DNA from: Gongronella butleri
Lineage: Eukaryota; Mucoromycota; Mucoromycetes; Mucorales; Cunninghamellaceae
DNA: 64,000 nt
Reading direction: 5' to 3'
Assembly: GCA_025201375.1 (NCBI GenBank)
Contig: JAIWZP010000036.1
Coordinates: 248,001 to 312,000 of the forward strand
Part shown: piece after piece, positions 33,421-46,465 of the stretch
How the letters are laid out: each line of letters begins with the position of its first letter
How positions within the stretch are numbered: position 1 is the stretch's first letter
Notes under the pieces: model-generated
What the model saw: the letters and a program-made list of their open reading frames with translations, nothing else
Databases searched by the model: none
Told to the model about the DNA's origin: nothing
Program-made: the position numbers and the translations under genes

Positions 33421-35487
33421 TTAATGACCGTCGATTAAAATAGAGCTACTTTTTGAAGGAACGTGGTAAATGATGTATTCCACCTCGCGCTTCAAATCAT
33501 CGCAATAGCGATTCAATGGCAAATCATTATAGTCGTAGCCAACTAGAGCACGAAAAAAGAGTATTTGTCAGACGCGGATGGACATGTCAGGCGCCGGTGG
33601 GATGCGTGAAATCGCGTTTTTTTTTTTTTTTTTTTTTTTTGCTTCATTTCACTTACATGGATTCTCAATTTCATTGCCAATGGCCAAGATACCAAAGAGG
33701 GTGAAGGACACCATGGCCACAATGGGGATGACAAGGATACCAAGCGATTCGACGAGTGCAAATGGCAAGAAAAAGATATAAAGCACAGTGCCTTGCTTTC
33801 TAAATTAAAAAAAAAGAAAAAAAAAAGCGCGCGTGTGCACGCTCCTTTCCGATCAGACTCCGCGGTCGACAAATTGCGTTCTCCTGATGCTCTCCCTCTT
33901 ACAAGTGAATATTGTAAGCTTTGGGAATGGGTGTGTGGACAATGCGTTCAAAGCCGGTCAACGTGTTGACCAATGTGTCAAGCGAGGAGGTGGTGACCGA
34001 GACAAAGGAGGACTCGATTTTCCCGGCGCTTTTTTGAGCATTGATGTACAATGCGATGCGATAGACGATTTCCAATGGCAACGACAGGTCGCCGTCACCT
34101 TGATCGGGCAAATCCTCGGGGGACGTGTACACTGGGTCGCGATCGCCATAGAGCGACTTGACCGACGCGGTTTTCGCAAGCAATGGCTGTGCTTCTTCCT
34201 CTTCTGCGCCCGCAGCAGAAGCAATGGCGCCCGTCAGCGAGAAGAATTGACGGCGTGGCGACACGATGCTGGTGGGCGACGAGGAGATGAAAACGGCCTC
34301 CTCTTGAATCTGCTTTTGAATGTCTGCTGCGGAGCTGTCGGCAAGGTCCGCGTCGGGGAAAAATTCTTTAATGAGGGTGCGTCGCATGTTGTGCACGTCA
34401 TTGCGCTCATCGGGCTGCAGAAGTGTCTCGTGATTGTCCGGCTTGATGTCGTCGTGCATCGATACCACAAGGGGCAATTGCTTCAACTTGTGGATCGCTT
34501 GACGCCCACGACGCTTGATCGCGCTCCCATCCGCTCCAGTATTCACGCTTAGGCTGTTTTGCCGGGAAGAGCTCGCACTCATCGTGCTCTGAAGCGAATT
34601 GCTGCGCTCTTTGGCCCCGTGAGACACACTCACTGGCCGCCAATCCTTGGGCAACAATTCTTGCACTAAAAAAAAAAAATAGAAAAGGAGACCCCCTCCA
34701 CAGGGAGACGACAGGTTCAATGCGTGTGCTTTGTTCTCCCTAATATGCCGCTTTTTGCTTTTTCTTTTTTTCTGCATTTTTTTTCTTTTTTTTTTTTTTT
34801 TTGCCGCTTACAATCGCTGTACTCGGTGCCATATTCCTGCCTTAGATGATGCTTGGTGGCAACAAAAAAGGCGAGTAGCAGTTTGATGCAGCGCATCTTT
34901 TGCAAATGGTCTTCAGGGGTTTGTTCAGGCACATTGATCCAAATTTGGCGCGACAAATTGCGAATGGTGGCGGTGACGGTCTGGATCAGGCAACGGCCAT
35001 TATTGTAGCGTTCATAGGCCGTGTTCACACGGAAAGCAAGCAACAAACCAAGAGCCACGCTCACTGACGTCACTATAAATTAGCACAATGACACAGATCG
35101 AGAGAAAAAGAGAGAGAAAAGGGTCAGACGGGCTGGGTTACACACGCTTTTTTTTTTTTTGTCAGATGCCATGCAATAGGTCTCTTCTTACACACAGAGA
35201 TGGGAATGCCGACGCGAATCTGGTATTTTTCAGCAATCAGATACAGAACAAGTGTAAAAGCCGACATGCCCGTGACGGGCATCAACGTCGACAGCACGAC
35301 GGAGCCGCGCCAACGCAAAATGTCTGGCCACGTCAAATGGTACTTTAGATAGCGCTGCACGTCGCTCCAGAACCCCGTCTGGTGCACCAGCGGCAAGTCT
35401 GGAAAGAAGAAAAGAGAGCTGTCAGCAGCTTTTTTAATCCCCCTGCTGCGCCCGTCCTTTACCCTTTCTTGCTTCGTAAACAAGCAT
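33421..35487 (-). CDS. Bestrophin/UPF0187-like anion channel
   Basis: Exons 35487-35463, 35398-35192, 35072-34812, 34665-33903, 33799-33657 and 33542-33421 encode 506 residues, all in phase. The N-terminal part contains WPDILRWRGSVV, two helices, then the family signature FRVNTAYERYNNGR, as in bestrophin and bacterial YneE-type chloride channels. A long cytoplasmic loop (exon 4, about residues 165-415) is Ser-rich and lineage-variable. The C-terminal half resumes with PLEIVYRIALYIN, a helix pair (VLYIFFLPFALVESLGILVI, then MVSFTLFGILAIGNEIENPF) and GYDYNDLPLNRYCDDL, matching the conserved family ending. The role is inferred as a membrane anion channel. The first coding exon is only 25 nt; it is chosen because MLVYEARK joins in phase to DLPLVHQ. 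An upstream alternative start is possible. Confidence 0.88.
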
Positions 35488-37817
35488 AGTCGAGGCAACA
35501 AAGAAAAAGAAAAAAAAAAAAGAAAAAGCCGGTGAGAAAGAAGAAAAAGCCAAAAAAGGGGGAAATCAAGGCGAAATGCCTTTTATAGTCGGCCTAAATT
35601 GCCCCGCGCCTCTCAGTGGCCCAAGCAGTAGAGCATATCAATGCTCAATTCACTCCCAGACACAGACCTGCAGCTGTCCAAGCCCTGAGTCCCATTGACA
35701 ACCCCGTTGAAATGAAGAAAAAGCCTCTGTGTGCCCCGTTTAGCCACGTTTTCTCGACCTTTCTTTGTCCCTCTCGCTCTTCCTGACTCTTTGACACCGC
35801 CATTGTGCCGCTCGTGGCGCATCCTCATGCACCTCGTGCTTGCCAACAACACTTTTTTTTTTTCATTTTTTGCAATTGATTGTTTTATGGTCTCGAGTGA
35901 GAAATATAGCCAGGGCATGAAACCTCGAATGAATTGAAGTCATTCTCGGGGATTAATCTGGCTCTTGGGTCTGCCCACTTCTTTGTTTATAGAGAAAGAA
36001 TCCCTTCACTAGAATCAAGTTCTAGGAAAAAGACGGTAGATGGGTTGGATAAAGAAAAGAAAAAAAAACGATGAAAAAAATTTTGTCGCGCTTAAATACC
36101 CTTGGGGACTGCGATGAGCATGGCATTGAAAGTCAGCCGCCAGAGTGACGGTCCATGGGGCGCCCAAAAAAAAAATTTGTTTGGGAGCTGCATCTTGTGC
36201 GATTATTTCAATTCCCGTCCTTTAAGCACCAGACAGAGGATAAAATACACGTATGCAAATAGTCAGCATCAAGCCAACTGGCCATTCTGACTCTGCCACG
36301 CGATGCGGAGCCCCATGGATGCGAGAGAAAGGCAGGACTTTGACAGCAGCAGGGCCAAAGCCTCCATTTTTCATTCCAAAAAAGCGAATTTCTCGAGAAG
36401 CAACAAGGAACCTGGCGCTGCTCTGTTAAGAGAGATGATCATATAACTTCGTGGCTCTCGAATGGTATCGGGTTTGTCCTGGCGTGCCGTCATTAGACGC
36501 GACTAAAATGCACAAAAGCGATAAAATGATTATTTCCGCTTTTCAAGGGGCATCCTCAAAGCCTATTGGCTGATTTCTCGCGCCGCGCCTCTCATGGTTG
36601 CGACAAGCTTTCATTTAAGCCCATTCCGACGTCTCTAGGTCACATAGACGGCGAGCAACAGTCTATATCGAAAATGGCCAAAATTCGTGGATGACCCCCT
36701 GGCCAATTTTCGAAAACCAAAAAAGGTGGATGGATCGCTACGAAACTTTGATCGTAGCAGGAACGCACTGTCCTCATCCTTCCTTGTGTGGGCAAGGTCC
36801 GCGGTTGAAAAGCTACTTGGCGAGAAAATTGACAAAGAAGCCTGAAAAAGCAAGATTTTCAATTCAATGCCATATAGCCACGACGTGCTTTTAGCGGTCT
36901 GAAACGGACTTTATCTCGCGCCTATGGATCGTGCGCACACGTGGATGCTAATGATAGTAAGAAAACACGCTTTGCGCGTGAATGGCGACGCGTCGAAACC
37001 GCGTTTTTTGAAGGTAATTTTCGACGCGTCGATACTCTGGATTGTGTAATTCATCGCCCCGTGCAATGCATGCTCGTGGAGCGTTGAATGATTCTCTCCA
37101 AGGAAATGTCGACCGATCACCTCTAGTGCATTTCGTATCGAAGGATGAGCATTTGAAACACGGGCCTCCAGCTCACAAAACTGCGAGTTTCTCGAGATCC
37201 GTAAAGTAGAATCTCGTGAAACTTGCCTCAGTGTTACTGCCCTATGAGCCCCACCTTACCTAAAAGTTTGAGGATGATTGGAGAACTTGGGGAGTTTTCT
37301 CCAAAAATTGTCGCAGCCAGTGCACAAATTTTGAAACAGGCGTTGTTTCCCAAATAGCGCGCCCAGGGGCACGAGGAAGGGCTTAAATGAAGGCCTGCTT
37401 CCTCTCTTTTTTTCATTTGTAAAAAATAGCGCATATAATTTTCGTACCACTCGACTAACGTGCGGCGTATGGGCATAAAAACTGAATACCTGATTGCTTC
37501 GGCCTCTTTTGTCCTTTTCTTTCGTCTCTTTGCGCTTTTTGTATTCAATTGTCTATGGCTTGTCTATGATATGATCAACATTTGGCACCTTTTTTTGCCT
37601 ACGTTCTCCACAAGTATTTTGCAAAAAAAAAAAAAAAAAAAAATACGATTTTCTTTCAAATTTGCGACGTGTGGTCCTATTTAGGTTGGATTTTGCATGC
37701 AAATCCTGCAGACATAAATGAAACCGGGGCAGACAACCATCCCCAAAATTTATTGCGGATGCTGTGTGCAATGCAAGATTAATAAAAAAAACGGAAAAGA
37801 CGTTCATGGCGAGAGAT
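35488..37817. other. Intergenic tract without a recognised gene
   Basis: About 2.3 kb between the bestrophin-like gene and the 3' end of NUP82. An imperfect inverted repeat (TCGAAAATGGCCA against TGGCCAATTTTCGA) lies at about 36667-36715, and ACGCGTC-containing sequence at 36960-37040 weakly resembles part of R1. Open frames are short and without domains. Confidence 0.45.
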
Positions 37818-40813
37818 TTAGATGGACAAGGAATCGAATTGTACTTGTAGATCCTCGGTCCTACTCTTGGCTTGCTTGACGGCTTCGGTTCTGCACAAAA
37901 AAAAAAGAATCAGTGTCACGTGCGACTTTTTTTTCACGGCATTTGGGCTTACTGGGCGTCGATTGTCTTTCGGAGTCGGGCTGCCTGGGAGGATGTCAAT
38001 GTGGAAGACTTTGTGCGCTTCATGTCGTGGCGGACGCGGTTGATTTCTTGGCTGTATGTGGTGATTTGGCGCGTGAGGTCGCTGATGCGGCGCAAATAGC
38101 CCTTTTCGCCGCTCACGCGGTCGTCAATGTCCTTGATGGCGTCGATCCACTTTTTTTCCTTTTCGGTGAGGCCCGTGTTTTGGCTGGCACTGATGGCACG
38201 GAAGATGCGCTCGATCCGGAGCGTCAGCTGCGTATTGCGATCGAGCGTGGCCTTGATCTTTGCGGCCAACGGTGAGCCCTCGGCGGTGCTTTGCTGGCAA
38301 ACAAGCGCACGCTGCAACAGATCGGTCAAGGTCGCCGTTTGACGTTGAAATTCGGCGCCTTGGATGTCCATCCTGCAACGTGAAAAACAAAAAAACAAAA
38401 AAGACTGAGAAATGGTGCCTTTTGACGCGTCGACAACGCATTTTTACCTTTGTTGTGTCTCTGCTGCGCCCTTGACAATGCCAAAGATGATGGCATCGAG
38501 CTTTTTGGCCGTCTCTGAGAAGAATTTGAGCGTGTCGCTTGAGATGACGACCTTTTTGTCGCCGCCGAGCTCTGGCGGGATAATAACCTTGCTATTGAGT
38601 TGTGCACTGTGTTCTGTAAAGGCCTTTGGCGGTTGGAAAGGGGGCATGGGCAGTGCAGACACGTAGCCGGCGGTCAGCGCGTCATTGTCGGGCGTGTCCA
38701 GCGCGAGATCCATGCTGACTTGGCTGAGGCTGAAATCCACGGACGAAAGCTTGAGATGCGCATCCGTGCACAACATGGTATACGACAAGTACGGATCATT
38801 GATCACAATGGCCCCCGAAAGCGGATTCACGCTGCCACTGGCAAAAAAAAAAAAAAAAAAAAAAAAAAGGTTAAAAAAGAAGAGAAAACACAGATTAAAC
38901 CTTTCTTTTCTTTTTTTTTCCCCTGTTTTTCTTCATTTTCTTTTGTCTTACTTGGGCATGGGCGCTGTCTTGATGAGAGATTGCACGGTGGAATGGGGGT
39001 CGCCTTGGATATGAGGTGCGGCCTGATTGCCGCTGACTTTGGCGCTCACGTCGGCAAGGACGTCCAGCCAGGGCTTGTGATTGATCGCGTACGCGCCGGC
39101 AGCATGGATCGCGTAAAAGGTATGGTCTTCCAGCGGGTCGCGCAACAGGCTCATCGCCCGATTTTGCAAGTATTGTGGCGAATCCGCCGCAAAAGTCACC
39201 GTCTCGAACAATGTCGCTGTCGGAAGCATCTTGACCGACGACTGGAGCACGGAAAGCTGGCGGAAAAACGCGTCAATGGGCCCGTCGCGTCTTTTTTTTT
39301 CAATTCAATTCCCTTCATTTTTTTTTTTACCTGCTCCACGTGTGGACCACTACCAAATGCCTTTTGTCGCGGATTGAATTGCGCGTCGACGGTGCTTAGC
39401 AGGTAATTGTGGACCGAGCCATTGGTCATGGCCACGGCGAGGATGTTGTAACCAGCGGACGTGAGGAAAAGCATGTCCGAGACCGTGGCATCGGTGGTTG
39501 GGACGGGTTCTGGCGTGACAAAGGGCCCCTGCAGAGACGGCTTAAGATTGGCCGTGTGGCGCACCGTCACATACGGTTTATCGGCGGCCTTGGCGTCATG
39601 CTGCGCCGCACTGATACACAAAGCATCCACCCACTCGTGCTGCCATCGGAAATACACGTGCAATGCCATTTGTCCCGCCTCCAATGCGCGCACACTGTTC
39701 GCCTCCGCCGTCGTCGACAGCATTGCAAGGTGTTTCCGGCGTAGCACACTATGAACAAAGAGAGGAAAGGAAAAAAAATGATCATTAGATACCCCATTTT
39801 TCCCCATTTTTTTTTCTTTTTTACCTTTTCTTGGGGAGAACCGGGCACAGGGCATGCATTCGTCCGTTTGTGAGCGTGTAATAGACGGTCAATGGCTCCC
39901 AAGCACTGGTATCCTTGCTGCAGCCACCCAAAGTGAATGACGCGACTTGATCTTGCTCCTCTAGCCCCTCATCCGCACTAAAACCGTATGCGATCGTCTT
40001 TTTGCTGGACGCCACGGCCAAATCGAACCATTGTTCCGGTGTATTGATGTCGTCATTCACGTCAAACATCCTATCAACAATAAAAAAATCAAGAAAAATT
40101 AGCATCAAAAGAATCGAATGGAAGGTATGCAAAGCATTTGCGCGTACAAAAGTCGATTCGACGTGTCGAGAATGAGCAAATGCGCCTTCTTTTCGCAAAG
40201 CGGGTGCCATTCGGCCTTGAGGATGCGCTGGCCGGTATAGCAAGGGGCACCAAGGACAAAGGCTTCGCATGGGACGCGGTGATGCGCCGCTTTTGGTGTC
40301 GAGAAGCCTTGTTTTGGCATGTTGATGCACACCACCTTGTGTTTGCCCACGGCAGCCACCCATTGGTCGCCATTGCTCACAAGTGCTTCAATGTCAAAAT
40401 CGATCGCAGGCGTGTCCAGCACCTGATAGGAGAGAAAATAGAAAAAAAAAATAGAAAAATAAAAAGCGAATTGAGCCTTCATGTTCGTGTGCCTGGCTCG
40501 CGCCACCCCCCTCCTTTTTGCTTTTTACCTGATATGGCATGTTGAACAGTTCCACCTGTTGCCATGCCGCCTCACTGCCGTCCAAAGCTTCGTCAATAGT
40601 GTTGATCCAAGCGTCCTTGAATGTGAGCAGGTTGATCACGCGAATGGTATTGCCAACAGCAACAAAGAGATCATAGCCGCGCGAGGCAAGCAGGCGCGTG
40701 GGCGTCGCACCCTTTTGCGTCAGACGCGTGTGCAGTTGCTGCCGCTGCTGCTGCGTCATGTCAAACACGCTGCTCGTCGCAAGCTTATCGATCCAGGAGG
40801 TCTGTAGCGACAT
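37818..40813 (-). CDS. NUP82: Nucleoporin NUP82/NUP88
   Basis: Exons 40813-40529, 40422-40148, 40070-39825, 39748-39331, 39256-38952, 38837-38448, 38372-37953 and 37890-37818 join in phase to 803 residues. The first half is a beta-propeller with the family-typical block ILKAEWHPLCEKKAHLLILD then TSNRLLMFDVN, and repeated short hydrophobic strands. The C-terminal third is coiled coil (FQRQTATLTDLLQRALVCQQ, then the segment ending RQITTYSQEINRVRHDMKR). This is the layout of Nup82/Nup88, a cytoplasmic-side pore component that works with Nup159 and Nsp1 in mRNA export. The donor after exon 2 is GTACGC, less common but required by phase. The gene is divergent from the RCMT-family gene, with 170 bp between start codons. 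Confidence 0.9.
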
Positions 40814-40983
40814 GAGAGAATAAACAAGAAACAACAAAAAAAGAGCAATTGGAGAGAGAAAGGCGAAGAAAAGGAACGGGTCGTGTCCGCCGCCTATTCT
40901 AGGTCCGCCTTTTTCCTGTCATTTGGCTTTTTTTGCCTCTTTTTTCTCCCTTTTTCGCCCTTTTTTTATTTTTTTGTGTTTCC
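40814..40983. promoter_or_regulatory. Short bidirectional promoter between NUP82 and the RCMT-family gene
   Basis: Only 170 bp separate the two start codons. The half near the plus-strand gene is pyrimidine-rich (TTTTT/CTC runs), and the other half is purine-rich on the plus strand. No TATA box is evident. Shared regulation is an inference from spacing. Confidence 0.5.
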
Positions 40984-42378
40984 ATGGCGATCAATGACGA
41001 CGACAACCTCGATGAGCTGCAAGGCACAGACGGTGAGGCGGTGCCATTTGATTTATCGCAGCTGCCGGCATCGTTTCAGGCATTTTTGGCGGCAAATGAC
41101 ATTGATCCGCAGATCTACACGCAGGTGAGGCTGCCACGCTATATTCGCTGGAACACACATATACCCTTGGCCCAATTGCCGTCTGTCGACGATCTAAAGA
41201 AGCAGCTAAACACGGACAATGTGTGGCAAGTGCAGGGTCTGGCCGGTTTCTTTGGCGTCGGGCCCACACCGACGCGTCTCGTGGACATTGCCGCCTACAA
41301 GGACAAAAAGGTGTTTGGCATTGATCTCAGCTCGGCCGTCGCTGTCGACGCGCTGCAAATTGGAGCGAACGACCATGTTTTGGACTTGTGCTGCGCGCCC
41401 GGCGCAAAATTGTGCATGATGGCCAATCTGATCGGTAACGACGGCACGGGCACCGCCACAGGCGTTGACATTGCCGCGCATCGCCTCGCCACGTGCCGTG
41501 CATTGGTGCGAAAGTACAAAATCGGCGAGCGTGTTCGTCTTTTCCAAGCGGATGGCACAAAATTCGACACAACGCCTCCTGCGCGCTTGGGTGCAACCAT
41601 CCTCTCGCAAACGAAGGACAACACTGATACCGACGCCGCAGAACCACCGCGAAAAAGATCGAAAAAGAGCAAAGAAAGCGCAAAAGACGACATGACCAAG
41701 CCATTTTGGGCATCGCGCCTCCTCAGATCCGCGCCACACGACCCCATGCGCCTCTATGACAAGGTTCTCGTCGACGCAGAGTGCACACACGACGGCTCCA
41801 TCAGCCATATCCTCAAGGTATATACAGAAAAAGAGATCGATGGACTCAACAATTTTTGACAATTTGCACTCTTTTTTTTAGTACGAACAATGGGGATGGG
41901 ATGCCTTTGAGAGCAATTTCATGGATGAGACGCGTTTGGCCACCATTTGCCAACTCCAGGTAAGCAAGGGCGGACCTTTTTTTTTTTTTTTTTGCACTGG
42001 CCAATGTGGCACTCACATATTTTTTTTTTTTACGCGCAGCGCGATCTCATGGCGCAAGGCTGGGAAATGTTGTGCGACGATGGCATCATGGTGTACAGCA
42101 CATGCTCATTGACGATCAAGCAGAACGAAGAAAACGTTGCATGGTTTCTGCAGGCATACCCCGACGCGCGCCTCGAGCCAGTGCCTTTGGCGTCGGAATT
42201 AGGCATCCAGCTCGCCAAAATCAAACACGTGGACGCTCCCGACAATGTACAAAAAGACATGGACGACCATTGTGTGCGGTTCGACCCATTGCTCAGTCAA
42301 ACGAGCGGCTTTTTTCTGGCAAAACTTCGAAAAGTCGGCACAAATCCATCTTGCTCATCAAAACGCACTCATTCATGA
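40984..42378 (+). CDS. RCMT/NSUN-family RNA (cytosine-5) methyltransferase
   Basis: Exons 40984-41817, 41882-41959 and 42040-42378 encode 416 residues. The catalytic domain has the SAM-binding motif VLDLCCAPGAKLCMM (about 136-150), the acidic D of GVDIAAHRLATCR, and motif VI YSTCSLTIKQNEENV carrying the TC cysteine that acts as nucleophile in this family. Motif IV, normally DxPCSG, reads VDAECTHDGS: the cysteine is kept but Pro is replaced by Glu. An N-terminal extension precedes the fold. A Lys/Ser-rich insert (PPRKRSKKSKES, about 220-235) lies inside the domain and could serve as a nuclear signal. The substrate (tRNA or rRNA) cannot be told from sequence. The start is the first Met after the T-rich leader. 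Confidence 0.85.
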
Positions 42379-43989
42379 CATCAGCATCCTCATAGCATCC
42401 CTTCTCATTCTTGATCCAAATAAAAGCATGACCATCACCTCAAATCCTGGTTGGAATCTTCAAAACGACAGCCGTATAATGCACTCTTTGAAATTCGATC
42501 TTTTTCAATCGCTTTGATGGGTTTAGAGTTCACAAGAATATTCGCAACCTTTTTCCAGTTACTCCATGCTTTCTGCTTCAAATGAGCCCGCCCCTGGGCC
42601 GCTGAGGCCACCGGATGGCACGCAATGACCATCTTCAAAAATCACCCTTTTTCCAAGGAGTACAGTCGATCCATGGAAAATCGCAATATAAAAGTCCTCA
42701 GATCGCCACGCCGTTTCAATCACAAGGAAAAGACGCCTCAAAACCGATAAAAATGCAATAAAAATCAGGGGTAAATCTGATGGGTTCCGCGAAAAGTGCG
42801 TTTGAGGTCTAATTTTCAGCTCAAGGTCAAGTCGACGAAAATTTTCAGCATCTTAGAGAAACAATACCATCAGAAAGAGTAAGAATCGCTGCCTACGTGG
42901 ACATTGGTGATCATTGAAAAAAGTGATTTTTTGGCATTTTTGACGCGATTTAAAAAGTCATAGTCATTTTCGACGCGTGATAAACCGCGTCAGACGTCGC
43001 GTTGCACGCGTCTGTGCCTTATCAATTCCATGCAACTAGCATCTCTCTTGCTAGTAAACGCGTCAGCTCGGCGCTATGGGCGCGTTCTTCCCATGCAATT
43101 CGCCGTTGAAGTTTGATCAGAATTCGCTCGTTGCTCGTCAACGAGGATTTGAATGGCACCCTTTTTTTGGCCATTTTCGTGGTTTTACCTCGCGATTCAT
43201 CATGCGTGCAAGTTTGGTGCAATTCTGCGAACCCATTTTTCGATTTTTGTTTTGCCTGTATCGCGCCCGCCATTCACTTTTGGTGGCTGCAAACCGATAC
43301 CCTCTTGGGGTTTGTAGCTCGTTATTTCTCGTAGCAATGCATTTCGTGGCGTCCGAGTGACTCGTTTGTGAGTCGACTTGAACATCTAAGCAGTTTGGCC
43401 TTTTTGGTGACTTGCACGACCCCTGGTTGCTCCGGCAGATCTCAAACTTTGATTACAGCCTGCTTTACCTTTTAAAACAAGGGACACGCAGTTTGGTCGT
43501 TATTGACGAGTTGCAATCCAAGTTCGCCTATGTACAGTTAGCGTTTTGCTTGATTTTTTGCCTTTTCATCGGTTTGAACCGGCCAATTGCGATTACATGA
43601 ATGCTATGCGCATTCCCACAAACACTGGCCAGCGTTTGGGTCAACTTTGGAGTAAAAAAAAAAAAAAAAACGTCGCCACGGCCGGATTTTGACAACGTGG
43701 CCGTCAAAACGAATCCATATCGCGACAAACGTACAAGAAAACCTATTTTGATCCCCCTTTTTTTTTATTACGCGCTGGTGACTTTTGGCCGTGTCACGCC
43801 CCCGAAGGGTCGTGATTACCAAAAGAAATCGGATTCATCAAGGTAAATTGTGATTTAATTCGAATATAGATGAGATCAAAAGAACAGTGACAAGGGAGGG
43901 GTGGAGAATGAACATGTTATGATACAGAGCAAATGATGGGGGAGGGAGGGGGCATAAAAAAAAAAGAAAGAGAGTAAAAAAAAAAGGAT
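42379..43989. other. Intergenic tract with R1 copy c
   Basis: This lies between the RCMT-family gene and the LSG1 3' end and is occupied mainly by R1 copy c (about 42570-43340). The rest (43400-43850) is unremarkable AT-rich sequence with a 17-A run near 43660. No gene is seen. Confidence 0.5.
42570..43340 (+). repeat. Dispersed repeat R1, copy c
   Basis: Same orientation as copy b and the same block order. Blocks include GAGCCCGCC, TTTTCCAAGGAGTACAGTCGA, AATATAAAAGTCCTCAGATCGC, AAGTCGACGAAAATTTTC, ACCATCAGAAAGAG, TCGACGCGTGATAAACCGCG, TCTTGCTAGTAAACGCGTCAG, TTTTCGTGGTTTTAC and GTGCAAGTTTGGTGCAATTC. No continuous frame is present. Confidence 0.8.
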
Positions 43990-46465
43990 CTACATGTAAT
44001 CGTAACCTGCGCCGCTGCGCTGCTTGACGTTTTTCTTGCCCTTCTTGCGCTTCTTGGGCGGGACGCCGCCGCCCGCCTCCTGCATTTGCTGGACCATGGC
44101 GAGACGCTCGCGACGGGTGACGACGGTGCCGTCATTGTTGATCATTTGCTGATGGGGGTAGAGATTGACGCGATTGAAGCCATTGGACATGCCCTGGGCA
44201 TGCGCATACTTGCCGGTGATGCGTGGCGCGTTCAAGTGGCGCTGGAAGAACGCCTTGTCGACGGCTTCCGTCTTGGAGCCGGCAACAACCTTGGACCCGG
44301 ACGCCGGTGCAACATAGTTGAGCGCGTGTGCAGGCACGCGCGTCGTGGGCGCCGCCTTTTTTTGCGTCTCCATGGCCTTGGCGTGGTTCTCCTTGTTGAA
44401 TTCATCCGCATCGATATTCGGAGGCGGGTGACAGTACAGCAATTTACCCTGGAAAATAAAAAAAAAAGACAAGAAAAGCGCGTCAGAATTTTTTTTTTTT
44501 GCGATTCAAATAGCGACTTTACATTGACATAGTCCTTCAAAATGTATCTGGCGGCACGCGCTTCATCAGGATTGCCTTGGCTGGAGCGGAAGAAACCGCG
44601 GCCGACTAAAAAAGAAGGGAAAAATAATGAGATTCGCGTCCATTTAATCCATGTTTTGGCGATTTTAACTTACTGGCATAGGTGGAGCAAAGTTCTGAGC
44701 TGGTGGGGATGCCTGAGCCGCCATCCTCGATGGGCATTGTGCGGATCTTGATACCATAGGTGGCCTCGAGGACGGGCTGAGGAATGCGGCGCGCGACAAG
44801 ACCTGTGGGGCCCGAGTGGTCGCGCAGCTGGTCGATGGGCAGGACGCCATTGCAGACCTGGTCGGCCTTGGTGCTGGAGAACGTGGGGAAGACGAGACCC
44901 GGGCAATCACACAGGATCAGAGTAGGAGAAAGATGGATTGTCTGGAAATGCTTGGTTTTACCGGGCGTGGACGACACGGACACGCACTTTTCGCCAATAA
45001 GAGCGTTGATCGTGCTGGATTTGCCGACATTGGGGTAGCCAACGAGACCAATGACCGTCTTGCGCTCGCGATGCTCATCATTGTCATCATTGTCGTCCTC
45101 GTCGTGGATATCCGGCGTCTCATCCACAAGCAAATCGAGCAAATTGGCCGTCGTGCGCACGCGGATGCGGTCGTCCTGCAGACTAGCTTCAGCGAGCTCT
45201 TCCGTCAATTCTTCGACCTTGGCATCCTCCTTTTTGGCCTCCTCCTCCTCTTGTTGCATCTCATCGTCGCTCGCGGCCTGATCGCTCTCCTTGTCATCGG
45301 CACTGTCATTTTCGTCGTCGTCTTCTTCGTCTTCTTCGTCCTCTTCATCCTCGTCATCGTCGGGCGTTCGCTCGTTCTGCTCCTCCAACAGCTTTTGCTT
45401 CTCTTCCTGAGCATCAGCGGCTTCCTTGGCCGAGAAAAAGGTATATCGGATACCGACCTTGTCAAAGTAATCGGCCCAGTGCGTCCTAAAAAAAAAAGGG
45501 GGGGGAGAGAGAGAGGAAAAAAACGTCAATTCTCTCGTTTTTTTCCATTCTCCCTAATATTCTTTATTCCTTACCTTTGAGCGTCGCTGAGGAGATCGGC
45601 CTTGTTGATGAGCAACAGGTTGTTCTTGCGAGGGTCAACTTCCTTGACGTATCTGTCGACATCTGCACTGCGGAACAGGAGCGGGTTGCGCGCATCGACG
45701 ATTTGGACAACGAGGCTGGATCGCTCAATGACACGCCATAATTGGCGCCACACCTCGAGATTCTTTTCGTACGGTGTCAAAAGGAGCCCTTCCTCATCTT
45801 CGAGTCTATTGGAAAAAAAGGGTATAAGCATCCATTTGGCCTTTTTTTGCGTGTTTTTGCGTGTTTTTGCGCTATTTTCACTTACTGGGCCATGCCTCTG
45901 CGCCAATTCAAGAAGCTTTCGCGCTCGTTGCGGTGCAATTGTTCGGCGGTCATGGTCTTATCCCAATGAGGACGGCGTGGAATCGTCAATCGGTCGACAT
46001 TTTTCTCTTGCTTCTCAATACGCTCCAGTTCGGCCTTGTCCGTGAACGGATCATTGTACGAATCTTGCACGACCTTGACATTCAGACGCTCTGAAATAAA
46101 AAAAAAAAAGTTCAATGGATGCTGCTCTCTACACGTTTTTTTTTAAAAAAAAAAAAAAAAAAAATGAGCAAAAAGTGCATTACCGGCAGTGAATTCCGTG
46201 CCGGCGAGCTCGGCCGTGCTGAGAAAGGCCTCGAGGTCGTTTTCCTGGGTGATACTACGCATTTTCATCCAGTCGTCGCCTTCGTGAAGCTCGGTCGTGT
46301 GCTAAAACAAAAAAAGAGGTCAGATCCACTGTTCTTTGTTCGTTTTTGATCCGGATTTACCAATTTGCCCTCGTCGAGCGCAATCGCCTTTTGGCCTTGG
46401 AAGCGCGACTTGATCACGGCGCGACCAAGCGAGCCGCTTGCTTTCTTTCCTTTGGGGGCAGGCAT
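43990..46465 (-). CDS. LSG1: Large-subunit GTPase LSG1 (60S export/maturation)
   Basis: Exons 46465-46361, 46301-46184, 46090-45886, 45805-45575, 45485-44674, 44605-44523 and 44448-43990 encode 670 residues. The GTPase is circularly permuted as in YlqF/YawG proteins: the G4 motif NKAD (exon 4) comes before G1 GYPNVGKSS and G3 DCPGL (exon 5). An acidic insert rich in Asp/Glu lies between G4 and G1 (about 265-340). The C-terminus is basic (PPKKRKKGKKNVKQR). LSG1 acts in the cytoplasm to release the export adaptor Nmd3 from pre-60S subunits. The N-terminus (PKGKKASGSLGRAVIKSRF) is typical. It is divergent from the Lon gene, 251 bp between start codons. Confidence 0.95.

Noticed and set aside
33833..34552. 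239-residue plus-strand frame
   Set aside because: It is antisense to the long loop exon of the bestrophin-like gene.
36667..36715. Imperfect inverted repeat TCGAAAATGGCCA / TGGCCAATTTTCGA
   Set aside because: It is short, mismatched and in AT-rich spacer with no neighbouring gene signal, so chance is a fair explanation.
38600..39406. 268-residue plus-strand frame
   Set aside because: It is antisense to NUP82 exons 5-6 and passes through an intron A-run.
44816..45580. 254-residue plus-strand frame
   Set aside because: It is antisense to LSG1 exon 5; the Leu/Val-rich appearance is the complement of the acidic insert.
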